Source: Siphonodentalium dalli
Lineage: Eukaryota; Mollusca; Scaphopoda; Gadilida; Siphonodentaliidae
NCBI GenBank assembly: GCA_032622095.1
Contig: CP136064.1
Span: 133,121,129 to 133,185,128, forward strand
Length of the DNA: 64,000 bases
Direction of reading: 5' to 3'
Below the pieces are notes generated by a model that was not told the origin of the DNA, made no database searches, and saw only the letters and a list, made by a program, of their open reading frames with translations. The translations under genes and the position numbers were made by a program. Shown here piece by piece: positions 12,838-24,400 of this stretch (positions are counted from its first letter, which is position 1; the number at the start of each line of letters is the position of its first letter).

Positions 12838-15191
12838 ATTTATACAAATCTACGATTCTCGACCGATCTAGATGAAACTTGGTACGTGTGTGTAGTTTGA
12901 CCAGGCGGTCGACGTTGTCGTAATGGCGAGCCCGTGCGGCGCCCCCTTCGCGCATGCGCAGACGAGATCTCGGAAACGGGTAGAGCTATCGCATGCGCAG
13001 ACCAGATATCGGAAACGGGTGGAGCTATCGACTTGAAATTTGCTATGTGAATGTATCTTGCCCCGGATACGAATTTTATCGGGTCGCCGAGCCCGTGCGA
13101 CGCAAGCTTCGCGCATGCGCAGACGAGATCTCGGAAACGGGTGGAGCTATCGACTTGAAATTTGGTTTTTGAATAGCCCGGACAACGTCGGGCTCATCGG
13201 CTAGTCTCATATATATTTTGACCAGGCGGTCGATGTTGTCGTAATGGCGAGCCCGTGCGGCGCCCGCTTCGCGCATGCGCAGACGAGATATCGGAAACGG
13301 GTGGAGCTATCGACTTGAATTTGGTTTTTGACAACGTCGGGTTGGGTAGAGCTATCGATGTGAAATTTGATTTTTGAATAGCTCGGACAACGTCGGGCTC
13401 ATCGGCTAGTCTCATATATATTTTGAAGACCTCTGTCTGTCTGTATGTCTGTCTGTCTGTATGTCATTGATACAAATCTACGATTCTCGACCGATCGGGA
13501 CGAAACTAGGTACGTGTGTGTAGTTTGTCCAGGCGGTGGACGTTGTCGTATTGACGAGCCCCTGCGGCGCCCGCTTCGCGCATGCGCAGACGAGATCTCG
13601 CAAACGGGTGGAGCTATCGACTTGAAATTTGGTATGTGAATGTACCTTGCCCCGGATACGAATTTTATCGGGTCGCCGAGCCCGTGCGACACCAGCTTAG
13701 CGCATGCGCAGACGAGATCTGGGAAACGGTGGAGCTATCGACTTGAAATTTGGTATGTGAATGTATCTTACCCCGGATACGAACTTTATCGGGTCGCCGA
13801 GCCCGCGCGACGCCAGCTTCGCGCATGCGCATACCAGATCTCGGAAACGGGTAGAGCTATCGACTTGAAATTTGGTTTTTGAATAGCCCGGACTTGAAAT
13901 TTGGTTTTTGAATAGCCCGGACAACGTCGGGCTCATCGGCTAGTCTCATATATATTTTGAAGACCTCTGTATGTCTGTTTGTCTGTTTGTCTGTCATTTT
14001 TACAAATCTACGATTCTCGACCGATCGGGACGAAACTTGGTACGTGTGTGTAGTTTGACCAGGCGGTCGACGTTGTCGTATTGGCGAGCCCGTGCGGCGC
14101 CCGCTTCGTGCATGCGCAGACGAGATCTCGGAAACGGGGGGAGCTATCGACTTGAAATTTGCTATGTGAATGTATCTTGCCCCGGATACGAATTTTATCG
14201 GGTCGCCGACCCCGTGCGACGCAATATTCGCGCATGCGCAGACGAGATCTCGGAAACGGGTGGAGCTATCGACTTGAAATTTGGTTTTTGAATAGCCCGG
14301 ACAACGTCGGGCTCATCGGTGAGTCTCATATATATATTGAAGACCTCTGTATGTTTGTCTGTCTGTCATTTATACAAATCTACGATTCTCGACCGATCGG
14401 GTCGAAACTTGGTACGTGTGTGTAGTTTGACCAGGCGGTCGTCGCAGTCGTATTGGCGAGCCCGTGCGGCGCCCCCTTCGCGCATGCGCAGACGAGATCT
14501 CGGAAACGGGAAGAGCTATCGCATGCGCAGACCAGATATCGGAAACGGGTGGAGCTATCGACATAAAATTTGGTTTTTGAATAGCCCGGACAACGTCGGG
14601 CTCATCGGCTAGTCTCATATATATTTTCGGAGACCTCTGTCTGTTTGTATGTCTGTCTGTCTGTCATTTATACAAATCTACGATTCTCGACCGATCTGGA
14701 TGAAACTTGGTTCGTGTGTGTAGTTTGACCAGGCGGTCGACGTTGTCGTAATGGCGAGCCCGTGCGGCGCCCGCTTCGCGCATGCGCAGACGAGATATCG
14801 GAAACGGGTGGAGCTATCGACTTGAAATTTGCTATGTGAATGTACCTTGCCCCGGATACGAATTTTATCGGGTCGCCGAGCCCGTGCGACGCCAGCTTCG
14901 CGCATGGGCAGACGAGATCTCGCAAACGGGTGGAGCTATCAACTTGAAATTTGGTATGTGAATGTATCTTGCCCCGGATACGAAATTTATCTGGTCGCCG
15001 AGCCCGTGCGACGCCAGCTTCGCGCATGCGCAGACGAGATCTGGGAAACGGTGGAGCTATCGACTTGAAATTTGGTATGTGAATGTATCTTGCCCCGGAT
15101 ACGAACTTTATCGGGTCGCCGGGCCCGCGCGACGCCAGCTTTTTGAATAGCTTTTTGAATAGCCCGGACTTTAAATTTGGTTTTTGAATAG

Positions 15192-17386
15192 TAGTCTGGT
15201 CGTTGAAGCATTGGACCTAGAACAAATTGTTTACAAGCTGTTTTTGGTGTCATATTGTCGGGCAGAATGTAGGGAACATTATATCTAAAATCCGATAAAA
15301 TCCGCTTTGGGGAAAATTCTCTATTGAAGATGGCGTCCATAATGTATGTTGTTATCGGAAAATACTGAATTCTGCGGCAGGTGCTCCAATTAATACCAAC
15401 TTCGTAATAAATTGAAATATACACAAACATTGCTTAGTCGTATACCATATATGTAGAATATTTTTCCCAAAATGGCCACCAAAATGTACAAAATCGAATG
15501 AAATTTACATTTAGTGCAAAATTGAATAGCTAGTCCTATACGAGTGAACAAACGCTCGAATATTGCGAGGAAGAATGACTACAAGTATAAGAGAAACTTT
15601 TGATTAGAGATGTACGAATTCTCTCTGATGTATCTCACAAGAGACCAAGCGAAATCAGGGCCTTGTGGGACGGTTAAATCTGGACTTTTGGGTGTCCAGA
15701 AACGGAAAAATGACGCAGTTAAATCTGTACCGCTAATCTTGAATCGTGTGATATATGTGTAATTAAACAGCTAAACGGGATTTAGTAGGGATGTATTGAC
15801 TATGCGGCCTTTCTCTCGAAGCAGAAATATATGTATTTAGAGCAGTCTCACGAATGAGACCGATCACCATTTATTTTGATATCTACGGTATAAAACCTTA
15901 AAAAAATAATTGCTATAAAACGGTATGAATTATGTTCATATTGTACTGGGGAGAATGCGTAGATCCTATTGTACGTTTCTCAAAATAGTAGTTATAGTTG
16001 CCTCAGATCAAGTGATAAAACACGAATATTTCGCTTTTATCACAAGAATGCGTGATGGTGTACCATGAACTAAATTTATTAAATCACAAATGAGTACCAT
16101 AGACTGTCTTCAATAAATTCAAAACTTGACCAAAATTGCCTACATAATCTGTGACAGAGACTGTGTTTATACCTGGAAATTATATTTGGTTGAATTCACC
16201 AAGGCCACATCTACGCGAAACTTACTACGTTGTCTTCAATCGCATCACCACGTTTACCCATTTTCCATAATGTTACACATGTCTGTTGCACACAGAACAA
16301 CAACTAACAATATTGGGTGAATGTTCAACGTTGGAATAACATCTTAAATGATGATCACCTGATATTTATCACGATTACGTAGGTGGTAATGGTAATATAT
16401 TTTCAAACAAAAATATACTGAAAACAAATAGTGTGCATTGCGCTGTAGCTTATTCTAGTTGTAAAGTGGCCACTGAAGTATTTTTTACAAAATTGTCTAC
16501 TAAGAAACCGGGTTGGTAGCAGAATGAAAATTAGTCTTACATGCAATGTACTATGTACAGTCTCTTTGACCTGGTGAGATCCGGTGCTAATCCATTGAAG
16601 ATATGAGTGTTTCTTTACAGTATAATAACCATTGCGACATAAGTGTATTGTTTATTATCACCGGGAGTGTTGACAATTCCGGAAATATAACTAGTATTTA
16701 TACCTCTAGAGTATGCACATAAATTTCGGCGTTGCATTCAATATTTAATCACCATGCCGAATGAAACTACCGCACTGTGAGGCGAAACATTAGTTCGTGT
16801 GTTGCATGCACGAGCTATTTTTGTTTTGCCCAACAGTTGGATGTTGGATAAGCAGAACACCAAAACGTTAAAGACGTAAATCATTGGGGGGTTGACTTGC
16901 TGTGCAGTGACCGATGATCATTCAGATTGATCTGTTTTAATGATGTGTGTACCTTTAAAGATATTTAACAACCGACTTGTATATTGCCAATGCGTATTTC
17001 ACTCTTATGTAGTTACCCAATATGTTGCTTTCTACGTGGTATGGTTTGGAGTTGCGGCCATTTTGACCAGCCATTTCATGGCCACGATTGTATAATTTTC
17101 TGTCCGTGTCACTCTACTCGCTCCCGCATTCTAATTTAACACAAACTGATATAACGGCATAATTCTGATGCCACTATATATCGTATAATGACTTATATCG
17201 AGAACTGATGTAGTATAGACAACCATGTTGGACGCCATCGTGGATAACAAAGTTTCCCCAACGCGGATTTTTGCGGATTTTGGATATATTGTTCCTGATG
17301 CTTTTCCGCGTCGAATGACACCGAAAACAGCTTGTAAACAATTTGTTCTAGGTTCACCTCAAAATCGAGTCTCAACGACCAGACTA
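15192..17386. mobile_element. 2.2-kb inverted-repeat DNA element inserted in the F1 array, TAG target duplication
   Basis: The ends are perfect inverted repeats (TAGTCTGGTCGTTGA at left, its reverse complement at right). Weaker inverted similarity reaches ~180 bp inward and includes the CAAATTGTTTACAAGCTG region at both ends. The host F1 text ...TTTTTGAATAGCCCGG is interrupted so that TAG appears on both sides (15,189-15,191 and 17,387-17,389), a 3-bp target duplication. No ORF resembling a transposase is visible inside; the longest open frames are about 60-70 codons with no recognisable motif. It is probably a non-autonomous DNA transposon; I cannot name the superfamily. Confidence 0.7.
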
Positions 17387-18034
17387 TAGCCCGGACAACG
17401 TCGGGCTCATCGGCTAGTCTCATATATATTTTGAAGACCTCTGTCTGTCTGTTTGTCTGTTTGTCTGTCATTTTTACAAATCTACGATTCTCGACCGATC
17501 GGGACGAAACTTGGTACGTGTGTGTAGTTTGACCAGGCGGTCGACGTTGTCGTATTGGCGAGCCCTGCGGCGCCCGCTTCGTGCATGCGCAGACGAGATC
17601 TCGGAAACGGGGTGGGCTATAGACTTGAAATTTGCTATGTGAATGTATCTTGCCCCGGATACGAATTTGATCGGGTCGCCGAGCCCGTGCGACCCAGCTT
17701 CGGGGATGCGCAGACCAGATCTCGGAAACGGGTGGAGCTATCGACTTGATAGTTGGTGTGTGAATGTATCTTGCCCCGGATACGAATTTTATCGGGTCGC
17801 CGAGCTCGTGCGACGCCAGCTTCGCGCATGCGCAGACGAGATCTCGGAAACGGGTGGAGCTATCGACTTGAAATTTGCTATGTGAATGTATCTTGCCCCG
17901 AATACGAATTTTATCGGGTCGCCGAGCCTGTGCGACGCCAGCTTCGCGCATGCGCAGACCAGATCTCGGAAACGGGTAGAGCTATCGAAATTTGGTTTTT
18001 GAATAGCACGGACAACGTCGGGCTCATCGGCTAG
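17387..18034 (+). mobile_element. Continuation of the F1 array after the insertion
   Basis: The text resumes with the 3' hairpin and CTAG (17,414-17,417) of the unit interrupted at 15,191. One complete F1 unit with four monomers follows (17,418-18,034), ending in CTAG at 18,031-18,034. One monomer has GGGGATGCG instead of GCGCATGCG, so the conserved palindrome is broken there. Confidence 0.75.
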
Positions 18035-18651
18035 TCTATTATATATTTTTGGAAGATCTGTCTGTGTGTGTGTGTGGTGTTTCTGTCTCTGTGTGTGTTC
18101 GTGATGAACTCGAAAACGGCCGATCCGATTTCGATGAAACTTGGTATGTGGGGATATTTTCGGCCAGGAAATGGCATACCCCTATTAATTTGCCCGTGCG
18201 ACGTGACCTTGACCTTGAAATCGGGTAATTTCAAGGTCAAACGCCCGAATATCACGGGATTTCGATGAAACTTGGTATGTGGGGGTACTTTCGTATGGGG
18301 AGTCTCATAAGCATATTCATTTGCCGTGCGACGTGACCTTGACCTTGAAATCCGGTCAATTCAAGGTCAAATCGCCAATTTTGATGGGATTTCGATGAAA
18401 TTTTATACATAGGGTTACTTTTGTCCACTGAGTGTTTTGGACGAGTCAAATCGTGACCCTTACCTTGACCTTCAAAATAATCAATTCAAGGTCAAATCGA
18501 GTAAAACCGGATGGATTTCGACGGGCACGTTTGTCGGGTACTTTTGTCCGGGCAGTGTTTTGGACTGGTCAAATCGTGACCCCAGTTGACCTTGAATTTC
18601 AAAATGGACAATTCAAGGTCAAAGCCCGGACGAAGTCGGGTCACCTTCTAG
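18035..18651 (+). mobile_element. F2 Helitron-like element with nuclear-receptor-type half sites
   Basis: It begins TCTATTATATATTTTTGG directly after the F1 CTAG and has a TG-rich microsatellite. It then carries ~130-bp monomers with GATTTCGATGAAACTTGG and the pair TGACCTTGACCTTGA ... TTCAAGGTCA. It ends CCCGGAC-GAA-GTCGGG, TCACCTT, CTAG (18,648-18,651), followed by T. The architecture is that of F1 with a different core sequence. There is no coding capacity. Confidence 0.7.
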
Positions 18652-20179
18652 TATATTATATACGTGTATATAGGCCTAATATACAGGTATCGGCAGACGT
18701 GAATATCACATTGAATATTGAATATTCACAGGGCTCTAAAATGTGGCAACGTTCTTTAGACCAGGTTGAGGCGCCACGTAGGTGCCATTGGAGAGCGGAG
18801 AAATTTCAACTGGCATAGCTTGATATATATTCCTGTTGGTATATCAGAAAAGTGATGGAAAACGGTGAGCGGCTGGGTAATGAGAAACAACAGCCTATAT
18901 ACCAATTTTTATTTTAAAATTTGCCGAATATATTATTTAAATTCACATAATAAAAGTTCATATAAATTTGCATGTTATGTTTGGAGATATATCTCAATAA
19001 ATGTTTAAATTGTAAAAATGTATGTTCTATCACTATAATAAAGAACAGTTTATTTCAGATCAAATGTATTTTATTTTTTAATAAATCCGTATTTTTGGGG
19101 GTAAAATGCTGCATATTTCAAATGTTCATCCAAACATAACATGTGATGGGCTGAAACTATATATATATCCATTTGCATTCAAACAGGTGCAAATGAACTA
19201 CAAACTTTTGGAACACATATTTATGCCTAATCTGTTTGTAAAATATCAAGTTAAATATTTGGTTTTCCATAGTCGACATTGAACAATATAAGATATGTAG
19301 ACTAATATCTAATTAAAATGATGTCATTTGAGACGAAAATATGACAAACGGTCACATCATGTACCGACATGAATATAAATGGTGAATGTTTGGCATATCT
19401 CGCCTAAATATAATCAATGTCACCATAGCAATTACTTTTGTCTATTCTTTTTGCTGCTTTATAAGTCTGTTGTTTTATATTAGTGTTAACACGCTGGCTG
19501 ATCGCGTTCACTTGAAATATGATGGCATCCAATCTGGTCTCCATTTTTGGTTTGATAATATGTTAGTTAAATATTAATCTGAGAAATATATTAGAAGGGA
19601 ATGTAGATACACGTACTTCACTTATAATAAGATTGCATTGTATGATGATACGTTAGTTTAATATTACTCTGAAATATATTTGAAGGAAAAATAGATAACT
19701 GATAATATCATTGCATTTCGCCATAATATTGAACACTCCTTGTGCAAAATGGCTAACAAAATGCCACTCGGAAATGAGATATTTGGCGTTTCTGTTGACA
19801 AATATACTCTACCTGTTTTAACGGTTTGTAATTAGTTATATATAGTGTGAATTTAACAGCAATATATTATTTAAGTGACGAAACTCGGTATCCGATATCA
19901 CATTTATTTAATTATATTTCTCCAAACCCGTTATCAAATTGATAGCACAGCTGGTTTAAAAAAAAAATAGTAGCCATAATGTGGGAATTACCTCTTCACG
20001 CACTTTTGTGGATAGCCCAAACGCGACCCCACACGAATTCCCCATGCCTTCTGTAGTTTTACATACAAAGCTGATTAAGATACGACGATATTGATTGTTT
20101 TGAAAATTGGAATCTGCTAACGAGATGCATGGAAATAACACGACTAAGATCTAAACGTTGTTATTATGCGAGAATCAAT
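18652..20179. other. AT-rich DNA, no gene recognised
   Basis: Only short open frames without motifs are present. I see no repeat structure beyond simple AT-rich text. Confidence 0.5.
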
Positions 20180-20683
20180 TTAAACATTGACTCTTGTCTG
20201 TCTCATTCGATCAGTTTCTGGGGGCAAATCCACGAACTTAACCGACGTATACTGTACTGGTGTGACTGGTTCCCCAACCAGTTGGCCGTCACTGTTGAAC
20301 TTTATAAATAGATGCCTGGAAGGTGTTGTTGATTGGCTGGTGTATGCAGGGTTGGGCACCATTTTCACACTCCCGACGTGTTCCAGCTTTTGTAAACCGA
20401 CACTGAAAACTTTCTCCTGTTTCTTCTTTCGAAACATTCTCGATATTTTTGTGAGAAGTGACTTTGTGCTCCGGTTATTTTGTGGACGAGATATCTCGGG
20501 TTTGTCGCGAGCATCGTGGCGACACCATTTCTCCTCTGGTGTCTGAATAATTTCCATAGTGCACAACTTCCTACGAAGATGAGCACTGACACCGCCACAG
20601 GAAGAGCAGACGTAATAGAAATCCTCAGGATGCGATGTGTCTTGAGCTCTCCAGCTGCGTATTCTGGAATATTATCGGCATTA
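20180..20683 (-). pseudogene. Fragment of a single-pass membrane protein gene with frame break
   Basis: On the minus strand one frame (about 20,683 down to 20,365) reads a polar juxtamembrane stretch. A ~20-residue hydrophobic segment (ALPVAVSVLIFVGSCALW) and a basic stop-transfer (KLFRHQRR) follow. The overlapping +1 frame (ending with a stop at 20,180) reads a basic, then Ser/Thr/Pro-rich tail of about 120 residues with an NPAY motif (VPNPAY), as in receptor cytoplasmic tails. Neither frame alone gives both parts, so there is either a one-base frameshift or an unrecognised short intron between 20,566 and 20,365. I see no upstream ectodomain exon. The family is not identified, and chance open frames remain possible. 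Confidence 0.3.
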
Positions 20684-20794
20684 TTACTTTAGATTATCTG
20701 TATATAATATTCTCCAATTTTGACTGGAATTTAAATGAAAATGAATATCAGACCGCTATACGGCAGCGAAGAACTGCCACACCCACTTTATTTA

Positions 20795-21300
20795 CTATTT
20801 TGATTAATCAACTTATTATCTTGATTAATCAACTTAGCTATCTTGATTAATTAACTTAATATTTTGATTAATCAACTGACTATCTTGATTCATCAACTTG
20901 GCTATCTTTATTAATCAACTTAGTTATATTGATTAATCAACTTAGCTATCTTTATTAATCAACTTATTATCTTGATTAATCAACTTACTATCTTGATTAA
21001 TCAACTTAGCTATTTTGATTAATCAACTTATTACCTTGATTAATCAACTTATCTATCTTGATTAATTAACTTAATATCTTGATTAATCAACTTTCTATCT
21101 TGATTCATCAACTTAGCTATCTTGATTCATCAACTTAGTTATCTTGATTAATCAACAAAGCTAACTTGATTAATCAACTTAGCTATCTTGATTAATCAAC
21201 TCACTATCTTGATTAATCAACTTAGCTTTCTTGATTAATCAACTTACTATATTGATTAATTAACTTAGCTCTCTTGATTAATCAACTTAGCACTCTGACT
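20795..21300 (+). repeat. 22-bp minisatellite, about 23 copies
   Basis: The unit is CTTGATTAATCAACTTAGCTAT with variants (TATC, TTCATCAA). Each unit contains the 12-bp palindrome TTGATTAATCAA. The cluster is interrupted only by point variants and lies about 1 kb from an inverted cluster of the same unit. Confidence 0.85.
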
Positions 21301-22300
21301 ATATCGTATTGGTATTGTAAATAGTAACGTCATGTTGTATATATGTGATATATGTCGACTCTGGTTCAATTGGCCGCTATACTTCACCCACTAGAACACT
21401 ACACTTACTAATAGGTGAACAATCTGAAGAGTATAGGGTTACCGAGAAAAACGAAATAGAGAATTGGACGCTCAATTCAGATTTCCAAGTAATTATGCCC
21501 CATGACCAAAGTAAATTGCTGTTACACTGGATTCCATGCGCCTAGCTGGGCCTTCGTCCATCTGGACATTCATATGAGTTTTCAATCGTTTTGTTTGAGT
21601 TTTTTCGTTCTGGAGTTATTCATCATATTCGATATTTTGCCCGTATCTCTGATTATTTCAGCCATATGTTGTGGTATCTTGATGCAATTTGATAAGGGTG
21701 TTCACTGTCATAAAGGATTTCAGCGAAGTGTCAAACGGTGTTGTTCACATTCTACTTCTCGAGTTATTCTCCTTCATTTATCTGGAAATGTTAATTTTTG
21801 TGTCCGTCTGTTCAAATATATCAGTCACGGGATATCAGATATCAATGACATTTGGTACGAATTGTAACCACAGTGATGACTTCCAACGCTGTTTTAATTG
21901 GTTTTGTTTGCATTATTCATTCTAGGGTTATTCTTCTTATGGAAATGTTGATATTTATCTGCCCACACGAATGTCTGAACAATGGGACATCATATATCAA
22001 TCTGAATGGAATTGGGTGGATATATTCATTACAAGGAGAGCTTTTAAAAACGGATTCGTTGATGTGATCGAAGATGCACATGGTCAGGATCCTGTTACTT
22101 CTGTTACTTTTGTTGTGCTCATTCTAGACTGTATGCAACAATGTGGTGTGCACCGGGGACAGCCCAGCTCTTCTAATGAAGAGTGTTTTACTATTCACTA
22201 AGCTACCCAAGAATTACAAGTTTCACAATATGCATCGATCGGACATTGACCAATAGCAAATCTCGTTTCATAGAACGACCGTAGCGAATTGTGGGTCATT
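21301..22300. other. Unique-looking spacer between two oppositely oriented minisatellite clusters
   Basis: No gene is recognised. The text has weak internal repetition (related GTTATTC...GGAAATGTT phrases near 21.76 and 21.93 kb). Short open frames here are Ile/Phe/Cys-rich and look random. Confidence 0.4.
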
Positions 22301-22432
22301 ATCAACTTAGCTATGTTGATTACTCAAATTAGCTATGTTGATTAATCAAGATAGCTAAGTTGATTAATCAAGACAGCTAAGTTTATTAATAAAGATAGTT
22401 GATTAATCAAGATAGCTAAGTTGATTTGTCAA
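22301..22432 (-). repeat. Inverted cluster of the 22-bp minisatellite
   Basis: Reads ATCAAGATAGCTAAGTTGATT, the reverse complement of the unit at 20.8-21.3 kb, in about five copies with small deletions. Confidence 0.8.
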
Positions 22433-22960
22433 GACGCTGCCGTAGACCGGTGATTGAGCGAGTGTAATTATATCTGTTATTATGTGGTCGTGCACATAAT
22501 CATGCACAATTATATTTTCAGTCATCGTGTTAAAATAAGGCTTAGATGACCCCTGGTTGGCACAATTCGGGGATCTGGGGTGGGTGGCAAACGTAGAAAC
22601 TACCATAAATGGTCGACTGGATTTGATTTCTGAATTGCGCGAAGATACACAATAACAGCTATAGTTTCAATGAGTTATATATAAATAGTCAGGCCAAGAA
22701 AGGCCTCTAGAAATGGACCCACGGGTATTTTTTTTATTTCAGAAGGCTTTCAGCATTGTTTCTAATGGTATTTTTTTCAGCTGAATTTAAATATCGAGTT
22801 AGGAAAGTTCTCAAGTGTGTATTTGCCGCCAAAACTGGCGTGCAAAGATTGCCGCAACAGAAACAGAAATTCTGGGCGTGAAAAAATACGTCCGGTGTAC
22901 TTTTTATTAACTGTACACTCACAAACAATGGCAGTGACACTAAATTGTAGTATTTGTCGA
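22433..22960. other. Spacer, no gene recognised
   Basis: AT-rich text leading into the 160-bp tandem repeat; no motif-bearing ORF. Confidence 0.4.
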
Positions 22961-23520
22961 AAAGAGCCATAAGTCAGTAAAACATATTAGGACCAAACCC
23001 ATATTCAAACTTGACCTGTATTTTGGTCTGGAAAACTCACATACCAAATTTGGTTCCGATAAAATGACTCAAACTAAAGTTATCATCCGGAAACCTCAAA
23101 TATTGTAAATTCTAATTCGAAAAGAGCCATAAGTCAGTAAAAAATATTCGGACCAAACCCATATTCAATCATCACCTGTATTTTGGTCTGGAAAACTCAC
23201 ATATCAAATTTGGTTCTGATAAAATAAACCAAATTAAAGTTATCACCCGGAAACCTCAAATATTGAAAATTCTAAGTCGAAAAGAGCCATAAGTCAGTAA
23301 AAAATATTCGGACCGAACCATAATCGAACTTGGCCTGTATTTTTGGTCTGGAAAACTCACATACCAAATCTGGTTCCGATAAAATAACCCTTACTAAAGT
23401 TATCATCTGGAAACCTCAATTATAGAAAATTTTAAGTCGAAAAGAGCCATATGTCAGTACAAAATAATCGGAACGAACCCAAAGTCGAACTTGACCTGTA
23501 GTTTGGTCTGGAAAACAAAA
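22961..23520 (+). repeat. 160-bp tandem repeat, about 3.5 copies
   Basis: The phrase AAAGAGCCATAAGTCAGTA recurs at 22,961, 23,121, 23,281 and 23,441, an exact 160-bp period, with substitutions between copies. The block ends in CGAACGGACGCACAGACGG. A related single copy lies at about 30,750-30,900, so this is a dispersed family with a tandem core. Confidence 0.85.
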
Positions 23521-23707
23521 CGAACGGACGCACAGACGGACGATGACCAATCACATAATACGGCCGTTTTTTTTTTCAAATGGAAAGTGCCGTTCGGTTT
23601 CTTATAGAAGTCTACACGAACAAATATGCCTGTCTTAAACGAAATATCTTTAAAGAGACTGCCAAATAGACGTATATAGACACCAAACGCAGTATTTTTG
23701 AAGTGTA

Positions 23708-24400
23708 TCTACTATTTATTTTGAGAACTACGTATATAAATATTAAATATAGCTATATATATATACTTTATAGAATCAAAAACGGCTGCACCGATCGAGA
23801 CCAAACTTCCCAGCTAAGGGGGGGGGGGTAAAAAAAACCCGCAGAAATGGTCGTCGCGGCGTTTTGGAGAAGCTCAGAGCACCCGTTCTCCAATCTCAGT
23901 CAAAAAAATGACAGTTCTTGGCACTGTGGGGTTAATCGCGTTGATAGTTAAAGAGCGTTCGTATCCGCAGTGTCGTTGATAAAGAGCGTATGCGTGTAGT
24001 GTAATTCTTACGTCTGGGTCCAGACGTAAGACTGTATCCAGACATGAGCGTGTTGTGTGATTCCTACGTACTTAGGGCTTCCTAGGAACGGGGTGGATTT
24101 TCATCGGGTCAGTTTTTCCGCCCGAGGTGATCTTCACCTTGAAACGGGTACCCACAAATTATATATATGTGTGTGTCCTTTATAGACTCGAACCGATTGA
24201 GCTCAAACTTGCTACCTATGGGTACTTTTGTGCCCCGACCTGACCTTGACCTTGAAAATGATCAATTCAATGTCAAAACGGGTAAAACTGGCGGATTTTG
24301 ACGAAATGTTACACCTAGGTGCAGCAGGCGTGTCTCGGAAGCTGTTTCAATCGAACAAAGCCATGGGACGATTGCCGCCAGTGGCGGACTAACCTGCTAG
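23708..24400 (+). mobile_element. F3 Helitron-like element
   Basis: It starts TCTACTATTTATTTTGAG after an A, resembling the F1 and F2 starts. It contains ATAGAATCAAAAACGGCTG and one TGACCTTGACCTTGA segment. It ends with the perfect stem CCGCC-AGT-GGCGG, nine bases, then CTAG (24,397-24,400) and T. A second copy lies on the minus strand at 44.6-45.7 kb. The 5' boundary is inferred from similarity only. Confidence 0.55.

Larger units (their letters stand above)
1..15191 (+). repeat. Head-to-tail array of Helitron-like composite units (family F1), continuing beyond the left edge
   Basis: About 36 composite units follow one another with no spacer. Each starts TCTCATATATATTTTGAAG, has a TCTG/TTTG microsatellite, a leader containing GACGAAACTTGGTACGTG, then one to several ~122-bp monomers (containing GAAATTTGGTATGTGAATG and GCGCATGCGC). 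Each ends with a GC hairpin (AGCCCGGAC-AAC-GTCGGGCT), six bases, then CTAG. The next unit begins at the following TC. TC start, 3' hairpin, CTAG end and A/T flanks are canonical Helitron termini (family knowledge). No Rep/helicase ORF is present, so the units would be non-autonomous. Many short overlapping ORFs occur on both strands but are by-products of the repeat and are not called as genes. Some units lack the microsatellite leader (near 2,320, 3,375, 4,860 and 13,215). Confidence 0.8.

Noticed and set aside
1-18034. Dozens of overlapping Arg/Ser/Cys-rich open frames of 60-250 codons in the F1 array (also 55.7-57.3 kb)
   Set aside because: They occur on both strands and in several frames at the repeat period, share one another's sequence, and arise because a GC-rich monomer of near multiple-of-three spacing has few stops.
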